From Mesostigma viride (Eukaryota; Streptophyta; Mesostigmatophyceae; Mesostigmatales; Mesostigmataceae), in NCBI GenBank assembly GCA_009746045.1, contig RPFO01000246.1, positions 1,331,795-1,395,794 on the forward strand: DNA of 64,000 bases, in the 5' to 3' direction. Of this stretch, positions 13,431-24,560 are shown piece by piece. The notes under the pieces were generated by a model that had not been told where the DNA came from, did not search any database, and saw only the letters and a program-made list of their open reading frames with translations. Numbering within the stretch: the stretch's first letter is position 1; every line of letters starts with the position of its first letter. A program made the translations under genes and the position numbers.

Positions 13431-13772
13431 GTGCTAACTAAAGAGTATGCCTCCAAACTTGCGCGCGCCGGGCACCGGCGCGGCGCGACCCGAACCTATG
13501 TGACACAACAACTGCTTGAAGATGCAGGGCTTCTGGGACTATCCGTACTCCGCGCCCGCATGATTGACAAGGAGAAATGGGCTGCCATCTGCGATAAGCA
13601 CCTTCCCGAGGGGTATGCTCCTGTTTTCTCCCCACGGGCCCCGCGGCCCGTTGCTAGCCAGGGTAGAAGTCCGCAGGTGGAGGTTATTGGTCCTGAGGAT
13701 AGCCGCTATACTACCGCCTTGTCTGCCATTACAGTAGAGGACAGCTCGGATGAGGATCACATCCCCATCTAG
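13431..13772 (+). mobile_element. ORF2 C-terminal fragment of a fourth LINE family (LINE-D)
   Basis: The 113-codon frame contains TYVTQQLLEDAGL, GLSVLRARMIDKEKWAAIC and a Pro/Ser-rich acidic tail. It aligns in pattern with the C-termini of LINE-B (GLSVIWRQMVRKDRW) and LINE-C (GLSVIWKKMMDKAKW) but differs clearly from both. No upstream reverse transcriptase is attached, so this is a 5'-truncated insertion. Its end is not obvious; AT-rich sequence follows from 13790. Confidence 0.6.
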
Positions 13773-14335
13773 TGCTTAACGGTTGGGGGATGATGCAGAC
13801 GATATTTGTTTAAACTTTTGTGTAATTATTTTTCTAATGAGATTAGCATATAGTACTCCGTGGCATGCCTTTGCGCATGACACGCAAGTACTTACTTACT
13901 TACTTTCTTATGCCTCCAAATCTGTTTTCTGTTGCATGCTTTCAGCTATTGCATGCATAGGGATATAATGCACTCTAGCTGTTTTGCTAGATGATTGCTC
14001 TATGCTTTCTCACATTTATTCAATTCAATTTAATTCAACTTCTCACATGTAATGAATTTTGAAAAAATGAAATAATGCACAAATTTTTACAGGTATATGT
14101 TTCCAGCGTTGTTAGTCCTATTTCCAAACTTACATTGAGTGGATAGGGATGGCAAGTCTTGTCGGCCCAAAATGCACCATGCATAGCTTATTATATGCAG
14201 TTTTAATGACGTGCATGCCCCTAGGTTAGCCATCCATAATACCACGAGCCACGAGCCACGAGGTAGCCATGGCTGACGGCGGAGCTCATAACTTTCACGT
14301 TTGAGCACCGAATTTAGCCGTGAATATCACAATCG
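13773..14335. other. AT-rich non-coding interval
   Basis: It holds CTTACTTACTTA and ATTCAATTCAATTTAATTC simple sequence and no gene that I can support. Confidence 0.4.
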
Positions 14336-14395
14336 ATGTCTTTCTACGACGCACATGCTGATATAATTTTGCGAAGCTATTACGCAATATATACG

Positions 14396-15800
14396 ATGAG
14401 CAAACGCCTCTCGACGCAACGCAGCCTGGCGGCTGCGCTCGGCAATGAAAATACGCCTGCAGCCTCGGCTGCAGCTTCGCCCCCCGGCCCAGACGGCGAC
14501 GGTGACACTAGTCGTGCACTGGTGCTCGCCCAGCCCCCCGGGCATGCCTCGCCATCTGCATCGCCTGAACCTAAGCGCAGTCGCTCTGCTGAGCCGCCCG
14601 CTGGGCAGAGATCTCCTTTGACGTCAACAGCTCCGGCTACTGGCAACGCAGCCCCGGATGGTTCATGGAAGACGTGTTTTTCGGCACGCACGCCTCGCTT
14701 CTAGCCCTGTGCGTGCACCTCACGTCCCACAACCGCGGCCGCTGGCCTGGTGATGGCAAGCTTGTCGACCCCGCCGAGGCTCTCCCAATCATTCACCGCA
14801 TGAATCGCCCCAAGCTCCAACGCTTCGCCCTCTGCTCCCTTGTCAGGACGCTCCGAAACCGCGATCTGGGCTTCCCCACCGCCCCCCCCCACCGAAGCCA
14901 CCATCCGCACCCTCCTTAAGGAAGCTTTCGAGCAGCACGTGACCCCCCTTGCCGCAGATGTGGCGGCAATTGGAGGCACGCTGGCTCCTGAGCTTCCCAC
15001 CATCCCCACCGCCACCGCCACCCTCCTCGCCTCCACCCCCCCCCCCCTCCGCCTCCACCGACTCCATCACCGCCCAGCTCCGCGACATCGACCAGCGCCT
15101 CAAGGATAATGCAATCGCTATCGAGGTTTTGCAGAACACAGCAGGCCTCACCGCCCAGGCAGTGAAGGACATTGCCGCCAAGCCAGCCCCGGCTGGCCTG
15201 GCCGGCGATGCTCCGGCCTCCCATCACGACCTGGGCGGACATGCTTAAGCAACATACCACCTCCACCACCTCCGCCGTCGCAGCCCAGCTCCAGCGGCAG
15301 ACGCTTGACCTCCGCGAGGAGGCCGAGCTCACCAAGCGCAGCCTCAACGCCATACTCAAGAACTTCGACATGGAAGAAGGTGAGAATTCCGAGAAGCTTG
15401 CACGTGCGTTTGAGAGCAAAATCCTTGCACGCATGGGCCTTCTTGGTGAGATCAAGCTGACCGCCCACCGCCTCCCCCGCGCGCGGGGGTAAGGCAGGGG
15501 CGCTTCCGCTTAATTCTTCTCATCTTTGAGAGCCCAGCGGACAAGATTTCGTTTCTCAGACGCCGCAAGCGGCTCGAGAAGACTCACTTCACCGTGGACG
15601 ACGACTTGACCCTGGCACAGCAACAACGGCGACGGGAGCTATATGGCCGACCTACCTCCAGCTCCGGCAGACCAAGGCGGGCCAGCCGGTGTACTGGAAG
15701 GGGGCGGCCATCTACGTCGGCCACAAGCCCTGGCAAGCGACCCCCTCGACCACCGCGGCCCCAGCAGCCCCAGCCCCAGCCTAGGGGAATACAGCAGTAG
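14396..15800 (+). mobile_element. LINE-A ORF1 (frame-broken)
   Basis: ORF1-type protein of a non-LTR retrotransposon. It starts near ATG 14396 (MSKRLSTQRSLAAAL) with a Ser/Pro/Ala-rich N-terminus. A helical segment (LQRFALCSLVRTLRNRDLGF) follows, then a proline-rich hinge, a helix with DSITAQLRDIDQRLKD, another with QRQTLDLREEAEL, and a C-terminal domain with DDDLTLAQQQRRRELY and VYWKGAAIYVG. This order matches LINE ORF1 proteins with a C-terminal nucleic-acid-binding domain. At least four frame changes (near 14690, 14900, 15240 and 15640) make it a pseudogene. ORF2 is absent: the frame runs straight into the family's 3' tail. A second copy lies split on the minus strand at 22.9-23.3 and 28.5-29.4 kb. 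Confidence 0.75.
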
Positions 15801-16220
15801 TGTAGAATAGTTAGACTGTGGCCTTGTACATGCCCGCCTACTACAGGCACTATACCAGCTTAGGCCTGGCCTTTTTAGTCATGTACATGTGTGCCTATGA
15901 TGAGCCACCCTCCAGATGATGCCTAGCTTTATTTAATTATGCAGTGCCCACGCAGGGAGTCCCTCCCTGCTGAGAAGCCATGCCCTAGCTCTTGTATAGC
16001 CATGCTGATCTTCCCCCACATGACATACTCCCCCTTAGCTGGGCATAGTGTGAAGATCGTGAGGGTGCAGGTGCCCCTGGTGCACCTAGATCAAGGGGAG
16101 CTTACATTCCCACCCTTGCATGAAGTAGCCTAGAATGTATTAAAAGCCATATGCCCCTTCTCAGGGATATGTGCTACATTTACTCCCAACGGAGTTATGT
16201 TGATTAATAATAATAATAAT
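15801..16220 (+). mobile_element. LINE-A 3' tail with (TAA)n
   Basis: Non-coding tail repeated at 29798-29904 (first part) and 63675-63985 (second part). It ends in a short (TAA)n run, as expected for a LINE that primes on such tails. The direct junction with ORF1 means that the reverse transcriptase has been deleted or that this is a non-autonomous derivative. Confidence 0.75.
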
Positions 16221-17087
16221 GCCCCTAGGAAGACTTCAAGTGAATTGGGGAAGAATTTGACTATATTGAGCCACCATCCATTCTGCACATGATTCATGAG
16301 GATTTATATGCTCCGCGCTTTTGCACGTGTATTCAATTCAATGCAATTCAATTCAATTCAATCCCATCCCCTCGCATCCCATCCCATTCCATGCTGTTCA
16401 GTTTAATTCAACTCAAATAATGCTCAAGCCAGTAAAATCTAGTCCAATTAAACACAATTCAATGTCAATCTGTACATCTGGAACATACATAAAACCATTT
16501 TGTCGCCTACAATACGCAAGGTAATGATTGTACCCAAATGCTTAGGGTTGGCACGCACCACCTCAGTGATGGCAGAATCAGCGAGTGGCCGACGAGCAGT
16601 GCTCAGTGCCCAGATGTAGGTTGCATGTTAAATACTTCATGGATCGGGGCTCCACACTATCCCAACAGGCAGATGCACGCATTGAAGGAATGCCGACACC
16701 AGGTGCACCCCACCGCGCCGGCCCCCCAGGTCCAGGACCTGGGGTACATGCACCTGCATCACATATGCCTGCAACATGGGGGGGAACCGTCCATATAGGA
16801 GCCGAAGGATCAAGGAACCAATTGCTTGCTACAGCCTGGACATCACAACCAGCAAAAGGTTACATCCACACTTGGCTAGCCCAGGAGTAACTTTCGTATA
16901 TCCATGCAGATGGAGACTTGAGCACAGACACTTAGCATCTTCGACCCTAAAATGGCAGGTTGGTCTCCATTTTCCTCAGCAATGCAAGGAGACCAGAATT
17001 AATGGCACCTCCATTTGCACCCCTTGCTCCCCCTGCACCCCCCACTTGCAGCCCCATCGGCTACCGCATTGGTGGCCATTCCCGTTT
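16221..17087. other. Non-coding interval with AATTC-type simple sequence
   Basis: Roughly 16330-16480 is built from TTCAATTCAAT and CCCATCCCATT words. The rest shows no gene that I can support; it is the 3' flank of the MYND gene. Confidence 0.4.
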
Positions 17088-19053
17088 TCACAGTAGGCCC
17101 TTCACATCTCGGAACACCTTGGCAGAGCTCGTGTCTCCCTCCGCCTCGGCCATCACCACCGCCTCGTCCAATGCGTCCTTGGCCCCCGCGCCCACGAGGT
17201 GCCGGCGGTACACCGGCTGTGTAGCCGACAGCTGTGCCCAGCGAACCACAAGAATGGCCATGCGCCTCGTAACGGGTGCGTCCTGGTCGGCCCCTACCCT
17301 GTGCATGATCATGAACTTGAGCGCGTCCACGAGCGTGTTGCATGTGGCCTCTTTGGGCGCCCGTTCCAGCCGTCGCACGCCCTTGGCCTCCTTAGTGAGC
17401 TCTAGCAACAAGTCGCACCCCCACGAGTACAAGGTGGCGTCCTCTTTCTGCATCGCCTGCCGCATCACCTGCAACAAGGTCTCCACCACTCCCGCGTCGA
17501 TGAAGCACTTGTTATTGGCGTCATCCCCCCTGGCCAGCTGGATGGCCGCGATGCACGCCTCGAGCTCCACCACCGGGTAGCTCTCCACGGTGGCGATGTT
17601 GAGCATGCGGGCAAATTATGTGCGGGCACGCGCCGCGCAGCTGGGTTGCGATGCCAAACTGGCCGCACCGGCACAGGTGGCCCACCGCGCGAGCCACCCG
17701 AGATGCCAGCATCCACAGGCTGTCGACTGCGCGGCCCGTGGTCAGGTACTCCTGGCCCACCGCCTTGCCGCACACAGTCGCCAGGTTCTGGCAGACGCGG
17801 TCGGATGCCATCACGCGCGTGTTCTCAAAAGGGGGCTCGTCCGACGCCGCCACCACGCAGATGGCCCCGCACACCCCCACGAGGAACTGATCGCCGCCGC
17901 CAAACATCGCGCTGCCGCAAAGGACCGCGAAGTGAAGGCACGCGTCCAAGGCCTGAGGCAGGCTTGGGTCGATGCCCATGCGGCCCTGGTGGGGGCATCC
18001 CGGGTCCCTGCAGTCCAGCGTCTGGGTGTACAGATTGAACAGGGACGTGCACCCCGTGCACGAGGTGAACTGGGCCTCCGGTTTACCGTTAAGGGATGCG
18101 TGGAAGCTGGCGACGATGTTTCGTATTACCACCTGAAATGTGCCCGCGCCACCAAATCTAGCGCAGGCACGGACGTCACTGGCGATCGGGCACATACAGG
18201 GGTGGACCATCTGCGAGAGGTTCCACGCCTGGTGCTCGGTCGCGCCGGCCAGCACCCTGGTCAGGTGGTCGATCCCAACGGCCTCCGCAAAGGCCGCAGA
18301 CGTGTTTGGGCTGGTGAACGCAGAGGCCAGCTTGCTGCAGACAGCCAACAGAGGGATGCCGCACTGGCCGGCCAAGATGCGGTCCAGCGCCTTGACGTAC
18401 AACGCGCACGCCCCCGCTTTCCGCAGGGTGCGCTCCTCTTGGCCACCCAGCTGGGCTCGTTTCAGGACTTCTGCGAAAGCCGAGTCGTTGGTCTCGCACC
18501 ACATCACCATGTCTAAGTCTTCGTTGTATGCGACACGGGTCCATGAGCCACCGGTTGTAGGGAACCTGTCGTCCAGTTCTCGGGAGGCTGATTCCACTAG
18601 CTCCTTGGCCCTGGCATCCGTCAGATTGCCCCCCAGATCTTCGTTTGTGGTACGCAAAAACGGGTTCGAAGGCCCGTTTCTTAACTGCTTGCAGAGCGTT
18701 TTGTGGTTCGGATAGTCCGCAGATTGGCATTCCTGTTCATGTTCGGGATTGTGTCAGGGGTTGCACCGCCGCATCACAATATGGCAAAGAATGTAAGGGA
18801 AAAGGTTGGCGGCTCCCGAGCGAGCTTTGGGCATAAAATTTGCGTATGCTGCAGGTAAAAATAAATGGTGACGCCCAGGTAGGCTGCATGATACGCATAA
18901 ATGTGCGGCATGTGCGCATGATAAAAAGCTGGCGATACGTCGACCTGGAAGCCCGCGTACTTTTGAGCAATAGTAGACAGAGCGGCACCTGGCGCACGTC
19001 TTATCACCCTTTTCTCTGCAATGACGGTTGAAGCATTGCCTCTGCGTTCCCAT
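17088..19053 (-). CDS. MYND zinc-finger protein with armadillo-like helical repeats (two exons)
   Basis: Exon 1 is 19053-18961, exon 2 is 18732-17088. The intron 18960-18733 (228 bp, GTACGC...ACAG) is phase 0 and splits the MYND finger: exon 1 gives CFNRHC, CARC and YYCSK; exon 2 supplies ECQ and HKTLC. Together they complete the C-C-C-C-C-C-H-C zinc set. MYND fingers bind proline-rich peptides in partner proteins. The remaining roughly 530 residues are mostly helical, and the C-terminal third (AGVVETLLQVM, LLLELTKEAKG) resembles armadillo/HEAT repeats. Expected length is about 580 aa. One frame break near 17615 (in CACATAATTTGCC) separates the last 170 residues; a one-base correction restores it. 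I chose ATG 19053 because it lies just before the finger. No promoter motif is obvious. The MYND call is firm, the repeat call moderate, and the biological role unknown. Confidence 0.85.
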
Positions 19054-20026
19054 AATTCCTATCTCAGGTTGCAAAGTCAGGCGAAACCCTACGTACAGAG
19101 AAGGTTACAACTAGGCAATGGTTGCTACACCATGGTGGTCAATGTTGAGCGACAATAACCTTGTCAAGCCGGTTAATTTAATGTAATTACATCCGTTAAT
19201 CCGTAGTATTTCGGGCAATACCCACCGGCGCGCATGCAAGCAATCGCCATCCTTGCTTACTAAGACTAGCTTAGTCGTGCATTCACGCTGTAATTACGAC
19301 AAGTCACAAATTTACGCGTATTAATATTGCTTGGAGCACGGGCAACCTTCAGGCCGGCGCGATTGCCCTCAGTCATGTGGCGTGCCTAAAACCATACCTA
19401 CTAGTAATCAAACACGCGTGCACGTGATCGCCGTTCGCCTGGAACAAGTAACTGTAAAGACGTTCCATATTGATTTGCGCAACCTCGGATACACAATTAC
19501 TGTATAATTTTTACATGTAGTAGACATTTATGACAGCAGGGCGCCACGTGGCATGCCAAGGAAATGCAAATGATTTCCTTTGCTCATGATGACGCAAAAA
19601 TGATCCGGCAGAGCCCATTTCTGCATGATGCGCCATCGCTGCGCTTCTCGAAGTTATAATGGGATGAATTTTTTTGGAGCATATTCGGAAAGTTCGTTAT
19701 AACTATGTTGTGTACGTAATGTGGCGGAAATGTTTATAATGGGAAAAGTCAAGACGCCTCGACACGGTAATAGGTAATTAAACACAGATTACGAGAGCAG
19801 GATAAACGTGGCTAGTGCAAGTTGATTTCAGTGATTGATAATAAGCTGAAGTGTGCGGCCATCAATAGGTGATCGTGGCCACTGATTGGCGCCTTCAGTC
19901 GCCCATATGAAGTCAGCTATCACATGCATATGATGGCATGATATATGTAGGAACGATGATGTATAGAATGTATAAGGCCCTGCACGCATGCCTGGCTGTG
20001 CCTTCCACCCTTTGCCTGCAACACAG
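19054..20026. other. Non-coding interval upstream of the MYND gene
   Basis: Moderately AT-rich, with no ORF, RNA gene or known repeat. It should contain the MYND gene promoter, but no clear element can be pointed out. Confidence 0.4.
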
Positions 20027-20133
20027 TATCGGCAGACTGCGTTTCATCTCGCTGCTGGCAACGGCCACCTGGACCTGGTCAAGTACCTGGCGGATAACAA
20101 AGGAATGAGCTTGGACACCAAGGACAAAAAAAA
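20027..20133 (+). CDS. Ankyrin-repeat exon A
   Basis: After the acceptor TGCAACACAG the exon reads TAFHLAAGNGHLDLVKYLAD, a near-consensus ankyrin repeat, then NKGMSLDTKDKK. It ends at a GTGAGT donor. Ankyrin repeats mediate protein binding. Only this exon and a decayed duplicate at 21438 are visible, so the gene is partial or dead. The long gap downstream is interrupted by a retroelement tail at 20373. Confidence 0.7.
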
Positions 20134-20372
20134 GTGAGTGCCCATGCCTAGTAGCGATGTAAAGCTGAAACGGTTGTTCAAAGCCACCTTCGGCCTTGTG
20201 CACGCCATGTGCTGCATGATATTAGTTCTGCATGCGGTCCCATGTCTGCCACTGGCTGGGACCTGCCCCAAGGCACCCACCGAGCTGAGCCCTTGCTGTT
20301 GCTCTATCGATAAGGCTTTCCTCAAACTCTATTGCGTTGTACTTTACTCTATTGCTTTTTTCTAACCTTTTA

Positions 20373-20845
20373 TTGTACGGTACTGGTTTGTACTATACTT
20401 TGTGTATTCTCTTGGGTTCCTTTTCTATCGCCCACTGCCCAGCATCTATTAGCTATGAGGATGTCCAAGATTGGGTACTTGCTGCAAGTATGCTTCAGTA
20501 GGCAGGATTTGGGAGAAGGAGAAATTAGAATGCTGTCATATTTGGTATTGTGGGGCCCCCAGGGGAAGAGTTGTCCGACAGTCGACTGGCCTGGGTATGG
20601 CTTCGCACTAATATGCTATCATATGCGATCTGGACTATCCGGAACGAGACGGTTTTCAAAGTGCGACACGAGTACACCAAAGCAGCCGTGGTGAGGCGGT
20701 TTATCTTCCTCTGGCTGGAACTCAGCAATGCGTCGCGCTTGGCTACTGGCGCAAGAACAATACAAGGTGTTGGACCCCGGGCCCAACAATGACAGGCCCA
20801 ACCCCTTAGAGCTTTTCGATGCTCTAATGGGACGCAATTAACAGG
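20373..20845 (+). mobile_element. Retroelement C-terminal/3' fragment, copy 2
   Basis: The part 20373-20718 is the direct partner of the inverted copy at 1-350. In the most coding-like frame (about 20530-20790) it reads LSYAIWTIRNETVFKVRHEY and RRFIFLWLEL, resembling the post-RT C-terminal region of plant-type LINEs. Frame changes are present. Both copies begin at the same base (TTTTATTGTACGGTACTGG), which is unusual for random 5' truncation. It sits in the presumed intron between the two ankyrin exons. Confidence 0.45.
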
Positions 20846-21437
20846 GTGCTTACTTGCATTCCTTACGGTGACCTTACGCGTGTCACTTGGCTCCCCTGGT
20901 CACATACTGCTCCTTTCTAAACATATCACCTATCACACTACACACACTTGGTAACCACTAACCAGCTGGTCGATACGTGGTACCTCTTCACCTAACGATA
21001 TTCCTATTGGTTGATAAAAAATACCCATTTACCCGGAAAATTAGAATGCTGTCGTGGGGACACCTTTCCAAATGCAGTGCCACGGGAGCAGTATGTCCGG
21101 CACTTAACACACACTTTTTTCTCTCATTACATGGTACTTACGTTGAAGTTTGTTATTGCCATGTTGTCAGCCTGCTGGCATCGGCATGCCTTGTCCACAT
21201 GAGAGGTTCTTCATCATGATTGCCCCTCAGTTCGCTTTTTGTTCCTTCACCTGTTTGCATCTAAAGCCTTGTGGCGGCGCCTTTTTGGCCTATGCCTGTG
21301 CAGCCACATGCCCATCGCACAATTCGGAAAGAGATCAATTGGGCATGGAGCTTGCCAGGCTCAGCTTACTGGTTGGCAGTACTCCTATTTCTCCACGCAC
21401 GCATGGCCGTGATTTGTACGCTTTGCCTGCAACACAG

Positions 21438-21557
21438 GACGGGTGGAATGGGCTTGCTTCACCGTGCCATGCTCGGGGTGGCCGCCTGGAGGTGGTCAAG
21501 TACCTGCAGTGGAGAAGAAGGGCATGAGCTTGGTTGGACGCCAAGGACAACGTGACT
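21438..21557 (+). pseudogene. Ankyrin-repeat exon B (decayed duplicate of exon A)
   Basis: It has the same acceptor context (TTTGCCTGCAACACAG) and the same downstream intron start (GTACGTGCCCATGCC) as exon A. It encodes GGRLEVVKYLQ and, one frame off, KGMSL and DAKDN. At least two indels destroy the frame. It arose by tandem duplication of an exon plus flanking intron. Confidence 0.6.
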
Positions 21558-21633
21558 GTACGTGCCCATGCCGGATAGCAATGTGAACCATTAATCGGGC
21601 CATTTAGTGTCACCTTTGCCTTGTGCATGCCTG

Positions 21634-21705
21634 TACGCGTATTGTCAAAATAAATACGGCAGTACGCGTTTTTCTGGCCCCGACGTACTATACGCGTATT
21701 TTGTC
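21634..21705. repeat. Dispersed CGTATT-rich element, copy 2
   Basis: Nearly identical to 7902-7972, with one substitution in the T-run. It marks the left side of the hAT-like fragment. Confidence 0.7.
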
Positions 21706-21709
21706 AGGA

Positions 21710-22790
21710 ATACATGATTTGGACTTTCAGACAGAAATTTTCGAGGTTCGAGCTGGGGCAGCGCGCTTCAAGGCGCCAGGCCAACCGGACCGTGGCGCGG
21801 CGCCTACCTTCACCAAGATTTTCTACTATGAACTAGGCTTTTCGCAAGTCCAATAATGACTTGGCAGTTGGCAAGCTAGCTGAACTTACACGGAGAGAGT
21901 GCCAGCACGATGAAAATGCCAGCCGTGCTGGGAACGTGGTACTTATTATAACACAGCCTGTATCATTAATATTGCATGGCGCTGTGCCATTGGATTTTGT
22001 CGCCACTGAGGGCAAACGTGTTTTTTTTGCAGCCATGCACGAAAAATTGGGCCAGAGCATAATTTTGTAGCGAAAAGAACTGTCTTGGTGAAGGATGCTC
22101 TGGGGAAAACGGTTTCGCAGCTGAAGTTTAGCTGCTCATTTTGCGGCTATAATATTACCAGTGGCGATGGCAAGCAGATTAGTGCGACCCGGATGCGCGC
22201 AAATTTTGCGGGCATCGCAGGGCAGGGCATAGATGCTTGCCCTGACGCAAAGATTGGGCAGAAACGGAGGTTAGTAGAATTTCAGGAGTTGTGAAGCAAG
22301 AAGGCCGGGCTGAAGGCGAGGAAGCAGCAGCACATTAGCTTCAGGACAATGGCGGAGAGCGGCCACGGCCTTGCTTTGGGGTCGGCAGGTGCAGGAGATC
22401 CTCGCCAGCAGACAATTACGAGGTTTGCACATGAGCCCCATAAACGAAGAGGAATGCCATCTCCTGGTGGCGAACTTCTTTGTTGAAAATGCTATCTATT
22501 TCCTTTCACGCGGCTCAGAGCCGCTCTTTCAAGGCGATGATTGCCGGCCTTAGTCAGTACAAAGGGCTGATCACTGCTCCCAGTCGGAATTAAGCTGCTG
22601 GTGGGCGAGCTTCTTCAGAAGCAGAAGACGAGGCTCCAGGAGAGGATACAGCGGCTCAGGGAGCAGCAAGATGTCCGCATGTGGTCCCTCACCAATGCAA
22701 GGAATGGTGCAGATTATGGGTTAATAAAGTATGCCTTCCACCATAATGTACTGATATCCATGCATAACTCTGCCCCTAAGGCCTGAACCC
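21710..22790 (+). mobile_element. hAT-like transposase fragment (N-terminal part, decayed)
   Basis: The frame 22085-22294 contains FSCSFCGYNITSGDGKQIS followed by RMRANFAGIAGQGIDACPD, which matches the pattern of the BED-like zinc finger at the start of hAT transposases (C-x2-C, then a helix, G-x-G and a Cys). The expected histidine after the helix start is not present. Further on, ANFFVENAIYF (about 22471) and LLVGELLQKQKTRLQERI (about 22600) fit the next part of hAT proteins. Stops and frame changes separate them, and the catalytic core and C-terminal dimerisation region are missing. The segment 21710-22070 is open in pieces but unrecognised. It is a dead fragment; superfamily confidence is moderate. 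Confidence 0.5.
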
Positions 22791-22924
22791 AAAAGGCCCA
22801 TTCATAACCATGCTGCAAACTGCCACGTATTCTGGTGACGTATTCTGCCAGGCTCCACGTATAATACTCGTATTTTGAGGCCGACGTATTTGACGTACCG
22901 ACGTATTGGCCAACCTGGCCGCCA

Positions 22925-23262
22925 TGTACTCAAACTGTTCAAAGGTGAGCAGCAGCCCGGGGGCGGTCCAGCCCGTTACCCCCCGGGCCGGGAGCGGGGA
23001 AGGCGGATAGCCTCCAGATTGAGCAAGCCTGGAGCTCGCTTATTATGAGGGCCATGGGGGCAAGGATTATGTTCTCAAATGCATTGGTAATCTTCTCGGA
23101 GTTCTCACCTGGCACTTGGCAGTTGGTCGATTAGTAGTGCTTGACGATGACGTTACGGCTGCGCAGCCTTGTCAAGCTCGGCCTCCTCGCGGAGGTCAAG
23201 CGTCTGTTGCCGCACGTGCTCAAGCTGGGCGGCGATGGCGAAGGTGGTGGTGGTGGTGGTGG
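22925..23262 (-). mobile_element. LINE-A ORF1, C-terminal half of a split copy
   Basis: The minus strand reads AAQLEHVRQQTLDLREEAEL and matches 15270-15500 of the LINE-A ORF1. The other half of this copy is at 28547-29442, separated by the LINE-B insertion and its (CAT)n flanks. Confidence 0.8.
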
Positions 23263-23269
23263 TGGTGTG

Positions 23270-24556
<1,287 letters not shown>

Positions 24557-24560
<4 letters not shown>

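Noticed and set aside
17590-18516. 308-aa plus-strand ORF opposite the MYND gene
   Set aside because: Shadow of the GC-rich MYND gene; it has no domain, while the minus strand has a complete spliced zinc finger.
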